A stretch of 36,802 nucleotides of DNA from JAAZIN01 sp964441025. GTDB taxonomy: Bacteria; Bacillota; Dethiobacteria; DTU022. Both the position numbers and the translations under genes were made by a program. Below the pieces are notes generated by a model. It was not told the origin of the DNA, ran no database searches, and saw nothing but the letters and a program-made list of their open reading frames with translations. The stretch is from the NCBI GenBank assembly GCA_964441025.1, contig CAYTXG010000017.1, forward strand, positions 1 to 36,802, in the 5' to 3' direction. Below, one piece after another: positions 16,337 through 24,493 of the stretch (within the stretch, counting starts at the first letter, position 1; each line of letters begins with the position of its first letter).

Positions 16337-16350
16337 CGTAAACGTTTACA
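16337..16350. promoter_or_regulatory. LacI-type operator before the iolM-like gene
   Basis: The sequence cgtaaacgtttaca matches the 14-base palindrome in 13 positions. It lies between the LacI stop codon (16358) and the iolM start. A weak leftward promoter (TTGTAA, 17 bases, TTAATA) overlaps it, so a repressor bound here would block the enzyme operon directly. Confidence 0.65.
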
Positions 16351-16357
16351 AAGATTA

Positions 16358-17473
16358 TCAAAAATCATACCGCTGCATTAATAGCTTTGCTCCGCAGGTC
16401 CCCCTGACAACCAGGGTCGGCTGCAAGACGATCCGCTTCTTCTCCAAGGGAGAGGCGCCAGCGGCAAAATGATCAATGATGATATTTACCGCGCATTCGC
16501 CTAAATATTGTTTCTGCTGCGAAACGGTTGTTAGCTGAACCTTGGGGTATGCCGAAAAAGAGATATCGTCGAAACCGACAATCGCCAACTGCTCCGGAAC
16601 TCCCAGGCCTCTCTCCTCCGCCGCCTGCATCGCTCCCAGCGCGATGATGTCGTTGCCGGCAAAAATTGACGTCGGCGGGCCGCCGCTTTCCCTGGCGAGG
16701 AGCTGCCCGGTCCTGACATACCCGGACTCCCATGTAAACGCGCCATAGGAGACCAGCCTTTCATTTACTTCGAGGCCGCTCCCTTCCATGGCCATTTTCA
16801 TGCCTTCCAACCGGTCAAGCGTGGCCTTCACATGTTCAAGGCCTCCCACATAGCCGATCTGCCGGTGGCCAAGATGAATCAAGTGATCGGCCACCAGATA
16901 GCCGCCGCGGACGTTGTCGGTCATCACCTGGTGACAGTCAAATTCTTTAAAAAGATTGTTGATCACCACAAGCGGCAGATCCCTGTCGATGAATTTTTCC
17001 ACATTTGTCCCCTCGTCGCGGGCGGAGGCGAGGATAACACCGTCCACCTGTCTGCTGTCCAGCAGGTTCAGGTAGGTCAGCTCCTTCTTCTCGTTCCAGT
17101 CCGTATTGCAGAGAAAGACGCTGTAATCCTCCCGGCTGGCTGCTTTTTCGACGCCCTGAGCCAGTTCAGAGAAAAAGGGGTTCGTAATGTCGGGAATGAT
17201 CAAACCGATACACTGGCTGCGCTTTGTGACCAGGGTCCTGGCAATGCTGTTGGGACGGTAGCCCATCCTTTCGGCCGCCTGCAGCACCCTTGCCCGGGTT
17301 TCCTCTTTCACGCCCGGCCTGCCGTTCAAAACCCTGGAAACAGTGGCATAGGAAACCTCTACCGTTTTGGCGATGTCCTTTATGGTTACCGTAAGAAAAC
17401 ACCCTCCCTTTACGGCCCGCCTTGTCCGGGCGGGCGCCCGCTTCCGTCCGGACGAGGCGCCGGGATCCGGCAC
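16358..17473 (-). CDS. LacI-family transcriptional regulator of the inositol operons
   Basis: A LacI/GalR-type repressor. The DNA-binding domain is VTIKDIAKTVEVSYATVSRVLNGRPGVKEETR with the hinge LQAAERMGYRPNSIARTL, followed by a periplasmic-binding-like effector domain (IGLIIPDITNPFFSELAQGV, VDGVILAS, and a C-terminal AIVGFDDISFSAYPKVQLTTV). No ATG, GTG or TTG lies just before the DNA-binding domain in frame. The GTG at 17473 would add about 30 residues; a TTG at 17518 lies inside an operator copy. A GTG at 17402 with a GGAGGG site has the ideal position but is in another frame. Four matching palindromes in the neighbourhood suggest control of both operons and of itself. The ligand, probably a cyclitol or a pathway intermediate, is inferred. 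Confidence 0.85.
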   Translation of the reverse strand: MPDPGASSGRKRAPARTRRAVKGGCFLTVTIKDIAKTVEVSYATVSRVLNGRPGVKEETRARVLQAAERMGYRPNSIARTLVTKRSQCIGLIIPDITNPFFSELAQGVEKAASREDYSVFLCNTDWNEKKELTYLNLLDSRQVDGVILASARDEGTNVEKFIDRDLPLVVINNLFKEFDCHQVMTDNVRGGYLVADHLIHLGHRQIGYVGGLEHVKATLDRLEGMKMAMEGSGLEVNERLVSYGAFTWESGYVRTGQLLARESGGPPTSIFAGNDIIALGAMQAAEERGLGVPEQLAIVGFDDISFSAYPKVQLTTVSQQKQYLGECAVNIIIDHFAAGASPLEKKRIVLQPTLVVRGTCGAKLLMQRYDF

Positions 17474-17498
17474 ACTTTTCTCACCCGCTCCGCGGTTA

Positions 17499-17512
17499 CG
17501 AAAACGTTTACA
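17499..17512. promoter_or_regulatory. LacI-type operator at the start of the regulator gene
   Basis: The sequence cgaaaacgtttaca fits the 14-base palindrome in 12 positions, with the core aaacgttt intact. It lies just upstream of the likely GTG start of the regulator and downstream of its promoter, a position suited to autoregulation. Confidence 0.5.
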
Positions 17513-17606
17513 TGTCAATTATTTCGATAAATATCGCCGATTCCCTTCCCCTCAAATAAAAATCTCGAGACAGGCGCGCATCAGGCAGGAATACGGGCAG
17601 CCGTGG

Positions 17607-17634
17607 AGAATATTGTAATCACAATCTAATGCAA
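17607..17634 (-). promoter_or_regulatory. candidate promoter of the LacI gene
   Basis: Read leftward, TTGCAT (17634-17629), 16 bases, then TATTCT (17612-17607). The -35 box overlaps the operator at 17630-17643, so the promoter would be closed by the repressor. The match to consensus is moderate. Confidence 0.4.
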
Positions 17635-17643
17635 ACGTTTACA
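17630..17643. promoter_or_regulatory. LacI-type operator between the divergent operons
   Basis: The sequence tgcaaacgtttaca matches the palindrome in 13 of 14 positions. It lies in the space between the regulator and the rightward transporter operon, 124 bases before the transporter start, and can serve both directions. Confidence 0.65.
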
Positions 17644-17766
17644 ATATGTCAAGCATGCGCATAACCGGGACGGCACGGCGGCAAGAGCGGCCGCTTCCTG
17701 TAAAGCCGCCGCGGGCAGAAAAGGCCCTGACATATCCCGCAAACATCTACGGAAGGGGTGTCAAAA

Positions 17767-19107
17767 ATGGCCGGAAAGCTATCCCTGAAGCAAAAAGCGC
17801 TATACGGCGCCGGGTCTTTTCCCGCCAACCTCGTATTTGTCACCGGGGGGGCCTGGCTGCTCTATTTCTACGTGGGGGTGGAAGGTGGGGGCAACCAGCT
17901 GATCACTCCCCTGGCCTTCAGTATCTGCCTCGGCCTGATGCGTGTAATTGACGGCATCACCGATACCCTTGTCGGCAACTGGAGCGACAACCTGGACACC
18001 CGCTGGGGCAGGCGGACGCCGCTCATCGCCGCCGGCACGCCGTTCCTGGTCCTCTTCTTCATTTTGCTGTGGACCCCCCCGGTGAAAGGTCTCAGCACGC
18101 TGAACGCCCTTTACCTCTTTGTGATCTACAATCTCGTCCTGTTCATGGTGACGCTGATCATGGTGCCTTACCAGGCCCTTCTGCCGGAGCTAACCGTTGA
18201 TCCCGCTGAACGGGTCAACCTTTCAGCCTCCATGGCCTATTTCGGGATCCTGGGGGCCATTTTCGCCAGCTTCGTTTCGGGCCTGATCATCGACACATGG
18301 GGATTTGTGATGATGGGACTGATCATCGGCCTGCTGCTCTTGACATATTACCTTCCCCTGCTGGGGCTGCGGGAAAAAGAGATCACCCTGGTCAGGGGAA
18401 AGCAGGAAAAGATCGGGCTGTGGCAATCGCTCAGGGGGACGTTCAGCAACAGGCCTTTTCTCCACTTCATGGGCGGGTTCGTCTTCTTCAAAATGGGCTT
18501 CGAGATGGTGCTGGCCATCCTGCCCTACGTGGTGGTGCTGATGCTAAAAGAAAGCCAGGGGATGAGCGGGTTGGTCACAGGGGTCTGCCTGCTGTCCATG
18601 GTGGCGGCCATCCCCATAATCTCACGCCTGGCGGCGTCCTGGGGCAAGAAGAAGGTGCTCCTGCTCTCCCTGGGGGTCCTGAGCGTCTACTTCCCGCTGA
18701 TGTTCTTTACAGGCAGCCTGCCCGGGATCAGGCCCCTGTACCAGGGGTTCGGCTTTGTGTTCATCCTGGGCATCTTTATCTCATCGCTTTTTGTGCTGCC
18801 CAATGCCGTCCTGGCCGACATTGTGGATTACGACGAGAAACTTACGGGACGGCGAAGGGAAGCGGTTTATTACGGCGTGCAGGGGGTTCTCTACAAGGTC
18901 GCCACGGCCCTGTCCGCCCTGATCATCACCGGCCTCTTCCTGTTCGGTTATTCACCTGAAAACCACCTCGGCGTCAGGCTCGCCGGCCCCGTGGCCGGTG
19001 TGCTCATGCTGGCAGGCCTGCTATGTTTTCTCGGTTACTCTCTCCAGGAGAAGGAAAAAGAAAGGGCGAAAGGCGATGCGCCAACAGGTGAACAGGCCAG
19101 CCTGTAA
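17767..19107 (+). CDS. GPH-family sugar:cation symporter
   Basis: A membrane transporter of about 446 residues with some twelve helices, of the glycoside-pentoside-hexuronide:cation symporter family (MelB/XynB-like). The family signature after helix 2 is clear: RVIDGITDTLVGNWSDNLDTRWGRRTPLI, shown here as two parts, the Asp-rich RVIDGITDTLVGNWSD and the Arg-rich RWGRR. The ATG at 17767 is preferred over GTG at 17758, which overlaps the GGAAGGGG site. It is the first gene of the rightward operon, transcribed from the shared operator region, so it probably imports the cyclitol or its glycoside. The substrate is inferred only. Confidence 0.88.
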   Translation: MAGKLSLKQKALYGAGSFPANLVFVTGGAWLLYFYVGVEGGGNQLITPLAFSICLGLMRVIDGITDTLVGNWSDNLDTRWGRRTPLIAAGTPFLVLFFILLWTPPVKGLSTLNALYLFVIYNLVLFMVTLIMVPYQALLPELTVDPAERVNLSASMAYFGILGAIFASFVSGLIIDTWGFVMMGLIIGLLLLTYYLPLLGLREKEITLVRGKQEKIGLWQSLRGTFSNRPFLHFMGGFVFFKMGFEMVLAILPYVVVLMLKESQGMSGLVTGVCLLSMVAAIPIISRLAASWGKKKVLLLSLGVLSVYFPLMFFTGSLPGIRPLYQGFGFVFILGIFISSLFVLPNAVLADIVDYDEKLTGRRREAVYYGVQGVLYKVATALSALIITGLFLFGYSPENHLGVRLAGPVAGVLMLAGLLCFLGYSLQEKEKERAKGDAPTGEQASL

Positions 19108-21421
19108 TTGGAACACTTACAGCGGGCTCGGCTTCAACCGGCTGCTCAAACTGCCCGAGAGGTACGAGCTGCGGGTCTCTGCTTTTCTGCCTGCCGGGGG
19201 CTTCTATACATCCCGTTTCTTTTTCTCTGCAGACAGCGAAACCGGCGCCGGCCTGGTTGTGCGTGTTTTTAATCATTCTCCGTACGGCGAATATGTCAGG
19301 CAGGTATTTGACTACCGGGGCCACTCCTTCGAGTTCACATTCACGGGCTTCGGCGAAGGGGAGCTGGCCCTCTCCTGCCGCCCCCTGGCCCGGGGCCGGG
19401 ATCAGCTCAGGCTGCTGGTGGAGTTGCGCAAGATATGGGACGAGGGCCAGGTTGATCTGGCTGATGACGGAACGGTTTCATTACCCCTTGAGTGCGGGGA
19501 TACCCTGCGGATCGGCGCCATCCAGGAAGGTTTTTCACCGGCATTTGGGCTCTACGCCGGCGAGGCGGAGCTTATAGAAGGACTGCGCCGGGATAAAAGC
19601 CTGAACGGGGCAAGAGGGCGGGGGCGCCTGGCGGCGCTGCTCTTTGAGCCGGATCAGCCCTTCATTGCAGCCGCCGCCAGGGGCCCGGAGGTGGATTTCC
19701 AGCAAGCCGTGGATTTACTGCAGGAGGCGGCCCGCGCCCACGGCGGCGATGTGCTCACCCGGGGCCTTTTCTCCGGCAGCCTGGAGACGCTGAACACGGC
19801 AACAAACTGCCAGATCGTCTGGGATGATGTGCACGGCTGTTTCTATACCCCCGTAACCCGGCGCTGGATCGATTTCTACCTGCTGCAGATGGGCCTGGAT
19901 CCGGAAGCGAGGGGCCCCGTGCTCGGCCTGTGGGACTGTCTCTTCGCAGCGCTGCTTCATTCATGTCAGAACCTTGACGCCGCGGAGGGCAATTTGCGGG
20001 CGCTCTTCAACGACGATATCTTCGCCGGAAGCGGCTTCCCTCCCAACTATATAGCTCATCCGATCAAATCGGGAGATCGCTCCCAGCCCCCCCTGGGCGC
20101 CCTGGCGGCCTGGAAAGTGTACTGCAAGCACGGCGACCGCCGCCTGCTGGAGGACCTCTATCCCTATTTGCTGCAGTGGCACCGCTGGTGGCCAGCAGCG
20201 CGGGACGGCAACGGCGACGGGCTCCTGGAATGGGGCTCGGACGATAATGTGCCGGCGCCCGGAAACGATGCGGGCACCCTCTTCGGGGCCAAATGCGAGT
20301 CGGGCATGGACAATTCGCCCCTTTTCGACGATGCGGTTTTTGACTACGAGACAAAAGTGATGAACCTGAACAGCGTCTTCCTGAACAGCGTCTTTGCCGC
20401 GGACTGCCTCTACCTGGCCAAAATTGCCGCGCTGCTGGGCCGCGGGGCTGACCGCCGCTCCCTGGAGGCGGAATATGAAAGGATCAAAGAAAAGATCAAC
20501 GTCGAGCTGTGGTCCGAAGAAGCGGGGATCTACCTGGACCGCTTCTGGGACGGCTCTTTTTCTCACCGCATCGCGCCCCCATGCTTCTTTCCCATGCTGG
20601 CCCGCGTCCCGACACCGGAGCAGGCGGAGAGGATGGTCCGGGGGTACCTGACAAACGACAAGCATTTTTGGGGCGAGTTCCTCTTCCCCTCCATCAGCAA
20701 ATCCGACCCCGCTTTCGCCGAACAGCTTTACTGGCGGGGGCGGATCTGGCCCCCTCTGAACTACCTGGTCTATGCCGGGCTGAAGGAGTACGGCTTTGAT
20801 GATATTGCCGCCGTGGTGGCGCTGAAGAGCTACCGCCTTTTCATGCGGGAATGGCATGAGAAAGGCCATTGCCATGAAAACTACAGCGCCGTGACCGGCC
20901 TTGGCTGCGACGTTCCGGGGAAACAGGAGAGCTATGACGACGGGTTCATGGGCAACAGCGGCTCGGATCCTTTCTACACATGGGGGGCGCTGCTGCTCCT
21001 GCCCGCGGTGGAAGAACTGGCGGATGCGGATCCCGGGGGAGGCCTGCGCTTCGGCAGCGCTTTCCTGGAAAGCGAGAGCATTCTGGAGCGCATTTCCCTT
21101 GGCGGCAGCGAGTTCAGGGTAGCCGCTTCGGCGGAGAAACTCGAAGTGCAAAAAGACGGCGCTCTTCTGATCGCCGCTGTACCGGGCGTGAATGTGCGGC
21201 GCTTTACGGCCGGCGGGGGCCGGGCCGCCTGCCTGCTCAAGGGCGCGGGATCCACCACGCTGCAGCTGCGCTGCTTTGACCCGAGTGCGGCGGTGCGCCT
21301 CACGGTAGAAGGCGATCCAGCAGGGGTGTTTACCTGCAACGGCGACGGCGAGGTGTTCGTGGAGCTGGGGCTGGATGGAACATACCGGGAGTATCGCTTT
21401 GACAGCAGCGCGGGATCCTGA
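19076..21421 (+). CDS. GH63-like glycoside hydrolase
   Basis: A protein of about 781 residues with an N-terminal beta-sandwich-like part (about 1-240), an (alpha/alpha)6-barrel domain of glycoside hydrolase family 63 type, and a short beta-rich C-terminus. Family marks are LWDCLFAALLHS, SGFPPNY...SQPPLGALAAW, SGMDNSP (probable acid Asp near residue 411), YWRGRIWPPLNYLVYAGL and CHENYSAVTG (probable base Glu near residue 601). Bacterial relatives hydrolyse mannosylglycerate, glucosylglycerate or alpha-glucosides. There is no signal peptide, so it should act on an imported glycoside in the cytoplasm. The ATG at 19076 overlaps the transporter gene by 32 bases. The substrate is unknown; an inositol or aminocyclitol glycoside is suggested by context. 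Confidence 0.8.
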   Translation: MRQQVNRPACNWNTYSGLGFNRLLKLPERYELRVSAFLPAGGFYTSRFFFSADSETGAGLVVRVFNHSPYGEYVRQVFDYRGHSFEFTFTGFGEGELALSCRPLARGRDQLRLLVELRKIWDEGQVDLADDGTVSLPLECGDTLRIGAIQEGFSPAFGLYAGEAELIEGLRRDKSLNGARGRGRLAALLFEPDQPFIAAAARGPEVDFQQAVDLLQEAARAHGGDVLTRGLFSGSLETLNTATNCQIVWDDVHGCFYTPVTRRWIDFYLLQMGLDPEARGPVLGLWDCLFAALLHSCQNLDAAEGNLRALFNDDIFAGSGFPPNYIAHPIKSGDRSQPPLGALAAWKVYCKHGDRRLLEDLYPYLLQWHRWWPAARDGNGDGLLEWGSDDNVPAPGNDAGTLFGAKCESGMDNSPLFDDAVFDYETKVMNLNSVFLNSVFAADCLYLAKIAALLGRGADRRSLEAEYERIKEKINVELWSEEAGIYLDRFWDGSFSHRIAPPCFFPMLARVPTPEQAERMVRGYLTNDKHFWGEFLFPSISKSDPAFAEQLYWRGRIWPPLNYLVYAGLKEYGFDDIAAVVALKSYRLFMREWHEKGHCHENYSAVTGLGCDVPGKQESYDDGFMGNSGSDPFYTWGALLLLPAVEELADADPGGGLRFGSAFLESESILERISLGGSEFRVAASAEKLEVQKDGALLIAAVPGVNVRRFTAGGGRAACLLKGAGSTTLQLRCFDPSAAVRLTVEGDPAGVFTCNGDGEVFVELGLDGTYREYRFDSSAGS

Positions 21422-21480
21422 AAGGATACAGGGTTGAGCAGCGCTGCAGCGGGATCGCAGCCCCGGGCCGCCCTGCCGGG

Positions 21481-21524
21481 GCCCTGCCGCTGCCCTGCCG
21501 CTGCCCTGCCGCTGCCCTGCCGCT
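21481..21524 (+). repeat. four exact tandem copies of an 11-base unit
   Basis: The unit gccctgccgct is repeated four times without change, and a partial unit stands on each side. It lies in the 147-base space between the glycosidase gene and the fucose isomerase-like gene. The period equals about one helical turn of DNA. No protein frame is affected. Confidence 0.9.
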
Positions 21525-21568
21525 GCCGGTAAATTCCGGGATCAATACGAGCGAAAGGGGGGTTTGCA

Positions 21569-22420
21569 TTGTCAGCCGGAGCACAGTTGCCTGTTGTTGT
21601 CGGCCTGGTTACCCTGATCGACCCCAGGGAGGAATTTTACACCAATTTCCTTGAAACAAAGGGGATGGACCTGCGCGATCAGTACCGGTTCAACCACAGC
21701 AGCGCCCTGGAGCTGCTGGCCGGGGAGAAAGTTGTTGATGCCGGCGTGATCGATCGCCGTGAAAATGTTAACCGCGCCGCCGGGGAGCTTGCGGCGGCGG
21801 GCGCCGACATGGTCATGCTGAACCTTCCGGGATGGACTCCTCCCGGCTGGGGAGGCATCATTTTCGCCCTGACGCGCCTGCCGGTGCTCGTCTATGCCCC
21901 CTTCGCCCTCTCGGGGCCGCTGGCCTTGCGGGGAGAGCTGGCCGCCCTGGGCGCCGGCGGCGCCGCCTCCTTCGGCGAGGAGAAAGCGGTGCGGGATTTT
22001 ATCGACGGCGTCCGGGCAAAAAAACTGCTGTCCGCACTGCGGGGCGCCAGGGCGGGCCGCATCGGCGGGTTCAGCATGGGGATGCACTATGCCGAACCGG
22101 GGCCCGCCGCCGCCCTGCGGGATTTCGGGCTGGAGATCGAGCCGGTGGACGGCTCCCGGATCCTGGTTGAAGCGGAGCGCCTGGACCGCGGCAGGGTTGA
22201 ACAATTTATGAAAGGCCTGCGCGAGGCCGCTGCGGAGGTCCCCGCGGACCCCGCGCTGCTGTCCATGCTGGAAATCCCCCTGGGGACCGCCGAGGAAAGC
22301 GGGGCCGATGGGGTCATCCTGCCGCGCACCGGCGAAGACAAATACAGGATGCGGTACCATCACACCGTGCCCCTGTTCCTGGCGGAGGAGAAGGGGGTCA
22401 TTGTGAGGGATGAGCCATGA
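21569..22420 (+). CDS. L-fucose isomerase-like protein, N-terminal domains only
   Basis: A 283-residue protein that resembles the first two domains of the L-fucose/L-arabinose isomerase superfamily: VGLVTLIDPREEFYT, VVDAGVIDRRENVNRAAGEL, GADMVMLNLPGWTPP, then a second alpha/beta domain starting near GRIGGFSMGMH. In full-length members (about 480-590 residues) the metal-binding Glu, Asp and His lie in the third domain. Here the protein stops at FLAEEKGVIVRDEP, just where that domain should begin. The TTG start has an AAAGGGGGG site 6 bases upstream, and the stop overlaps the next ATG (ATGA), so the gene looks functional as it stands. It may be a binding or regulatory protein, or a deletion derivative; no isomerase activity can be assumed. 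Confidence 0.7.
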   Translation: MSAGAQLPVVVGLVTLIDPREEFYTNFLETKGMDLRDQYRFNHSSALELLAGEKVVDAGVIDRRENVNRAAGELAAAGADMVMLNLPGWTPPGWGGIIFALTRLPVLVYAPFALSGPLALRGELAALGAGGAASFGEEKAVRDFIDGVRAKKLLSALRGARAGRIGGFSMGMHYAEPGPAAALRDFGLEIEPVDGSRILVEAERLDRGRVEQFMKGLREAAAEVPADPALLSMLEIPLGTAEESGADGVILPRTGEDKYRMRYHHTVPLFLAEEKGVIVRDEP

Positions 22421-23199
22421 AGGGCGCAGAAGTAAGGTTAAACCGGATCATCGATCAGGCTGATGGAAGGAGCTACATCGTTGCCGCCGATCACGCTTTC
22501 CTGATGGGGCCTGCCGGGGGCACATACAACCTGTCGAAAACCCTTGATCAGGTGATGAAAGGAGCGCCTGACGGGATCCTGATTAGCAAGGGCCGGGCCA
22601 GGATGCTGGCGGGCCTTTTTGAGGGACCGGGCGCCCCCGCCATGATCATCCGCGGCGATTGGGTCAGCGGCCCCCGGCTGCTGTCAGCCGAACTGCCCCT
22701 GGGGCTGATGGACAAATTCCTTGCCGCTACCGCCGGGGAGGCGCTCTCCCTGGGAGCGGAAGCGGTAATGGTTTACTTCCTGGCCTCCTATACGCCTGAC
22801 TTCGAACACCGCTGCTATGCCCAGGCGGCGGCCGCAGTACGCCGGTGTGAAGCAGCAGGCCTGCCCCTGATCATCGAGCCGCTGCCGGGCAACCCTTTCG
22901 TGGAAGATGAAGAAAAGAACCGCGTTATTATCGAAGCTGCACATATCCTGGAATCACTGGGGGCGTCAGCCCTGAAAGTGCCGTACATAAATGATGAGGG
23001 TCTGCAGCGGCTCGTGGAATCGGTGAGTATACCGGTTTGGGTGCTGGGTGGCAACAAAGAGGAGGCCGAAACGGTCTACCGCAGGGTCGCCGGCTTCCTC
23101 TCCCTGGGCGCCAGGGGCATTGTTTTCGGGCGCAATGTGATCCAGGCGGACCGGCCGGACGAGATCAGCCGCAACCTGCGTAAAATTGTGCATGGGTAA
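22417..23199 (+). CDS. class I aldolase of the DeoC/FbaB/LsrF family
   Basis: A 260-residue TIM-barrel aldolase. The barrel start YIVAADHAFLMGP, the SKGRARML segment, the middle strand VMVYFLASY and the Schiff-base Lys in SALKVPYINDEG (about residue 188) fit the archaeal-type fructose-bisphosphate aldolase/LsrF group, as does the phosphate-binding end (VWVLGGNKEE and GIVFGRNVIQ). Translation is coupled to the preceding gene by an ATGA overlap. In this operon it probably cleaves a phosphorylated or free keto-sugar made from the imported compound. The exact substrate cannot be told; relatives include enzymes for inositol-derived 2-deoxy-5-keto-gluconate phosphate and for fructose 1,6-bisphosphate. 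Confidence 0.8.
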   Translation: MKGAEVRLNRIIDQADGRSYIVAADHAFLMGPAGGTYNLSKTLDQVMKGAPDGILISKGRARMLAGLFEGPGAPAMIIRGDWVSGPRLLSAELPLGLMDKFLAATAGEALSLGAEAVMVYFLASYTPDFEHRCYAQAAAAVRRCEAAGLPLIIEPLPGNPFVEDEEKNRVIIEAAHILESLGASALKVPYINDEGLQRLVESVSIPVWVLGGNKEEAETVYRRVAGFLSLGARGIVFGRNVIQADRPDEISRNLRKIVHG

Positions 23200-23213
23200 A
23201 GGGGGCCCGGGCG

Positions 23214-24419
23214 ATGAGAAATTTTGACCACATTGGCTACCGGTATTACCGGGACATATTTCGCGGCCGGACTCTCCCCCTGGCCTTCGTGGACATGGAT
23301 CTGCTGGACGCCAACATTGACGCCATCGCCGCGAGGGCGGGCGGCAAGAAGGTGCGCATCGCCTCCAAGTCGATCCGGTGCACCGCTCTGATCAGATATA
23401 TCCTGGATAAAAAGCCCGGCGTGTACAACGGAGTGCTGTCCTTTTATCCCGAGGAAGCGATCCACCTCTACAAAAATGGTGTAAGGGATATCCTGGTGGC
23501 CTACCCGTACTGCAACCCCCGGCAGCTGGATAAGGTGGCGGCGGCGGTAAAGGAGGGAGCTGTGATCCGGCTCATGATCGACAGCCTGGAGCAGGCCCGG
23601 GCAGCTTCGCAAGCGGCCCTCAGAGCGGGCGCCGCCTTCGATGCATGCCTCGATGTGGATATGTCCACCCGGCACCTTTCTCTCTATTTTGGCGTCTACC
23701 GTTCACCCCTCCGCCGGGCTTCCGATGCAGCCGCCCTGGCCGGACAGATTGCCCGGCTGCCCGGGCTGAACGTAGGCGCGCTCATGGGATACGAGGCCCA
23801 GGTGGCCGGCGTCGGCGACCGCATCCCCGGAAAGGGGCTGCAGAACCTGCTGGTGAACTGCCTGCGGAGAAGATCACACCGCATCGTGGCTGAAAGGAGG
23901 GCGGCGGCGCTCGATGCGCTGCGCTGCATGGGGCTCGGGATCACCCTGGTAAACGGCGGCGGCACCGGCAGCATGGAATTCACCCGAACCGAAGGCTGTG
24001 TCACCGAAATCTCAGCCGGCTCGGGCTTTTTCAACAGCGGCCTTTTTGACTGGTACAGCAATTTCAGGCATTACCCCGCGGCCGCCTTTGCTCTTGAGAT
24101 CACGCGGGCGCCGGCCGCGGGGATGTTCACCGCCGCAGGAGGGGGCTATATCGCCTCCGGCGCCGTCGGGGTCGAAAAACAGCCGCTGCCCTACCTGCCG
24201 CGGGGCATGCGCCCGGTAAAAAACGAGGGGTTTGGCGAGGTGCAAACGCCCCTTTATTACAGGGGGGCGGAGGAACTTGCGGCCGGCGATCCGGTTTTTT
24301 TCAGGCACAGCAAGAGCGGCGAGCTGTGCGAAAGATTCAACGCCCTCTACCTGGTGCGCAAAGGCGCGGTTGAAAGGACCCTGCCCACTTACAGGGGAGA
24401 GGGCTGCTGTTTTCTCTAA
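23214..24419 (+). CDS. fold-type III PLP enzyme, D-threonine aldolase/amino acid deaminase type
   Basis: A 401-residue enzyme with an alanine racemase-like N-terminal barrel and a C-terminal beta domain of the D-serine dehydratase/D-threonine aldolase type. The PLP Lys is in VRIASKSIRC (about residue 53), following VDMDLLDANI. Further marks are LDVDMSTRH, VGALMGYEAQ, and the VNGGGTGSMEF phosphate-binding loop. The C-terminal region contains the GGGYIASG and FRHSKSGELCERFN segments; the latter holds the His and Cys metal ligands of this group. It would cleave or deaminate a beta-hydroxy-amino compound. Its place among cyclitol genes suggests an amino-polyol substrate; this is inference. Confidence 0.78.
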   Translation: MRNFDHIGYRYYRDIFRGRTLPLAFVDMDLLDANIDAIAARAGGKKVRIASKSIRCTALIRYILDKKPGVYNGVLSFYPEEAIHLYKNGVRDILVAYPYCNPRQLDKVAAAVKEGAVIRLMIDSLEQARAASQAALRAGAAFDACLDVDMSTRHLSLYFGVYRSPLRRASDAAALAGQIARLPGLNVGALMGYEAQVAGVGDRIPGKGLQNLLVNCLRRRSHRIVAERRAAALDALRCMGLGITLVNGGGTGSMEFTRTEGCVTEISAGSGFFNSGLFDWYSNFRHYPAAAFALEITRAPAAGMFTAAGGGYIASGAVGVEKQPLPYLPRGMRPVKNEGFGEVQTPLYYRGAEELAAGDPVFFRHSKSGELCERFNALYLVRKGAVERTLPTYRGEGCCFL

Positions 24420-24493
24420 ATTGAACCCGTCACTCCCGCCGCCCCGCAAGACCGGCCGGGCCTGGTGGACACATAAGGAGGCAATAAGAAAGA

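Noticed and set aside
17166..17402. Frame starting at a GTG with a good GGAGGG site inside the LacI gene
   Set aside because: It runs out of frame through the DNA-binding domain of the regulator, and its product has no family features; only the start itself is noteworthy and is described with the LacI gene.
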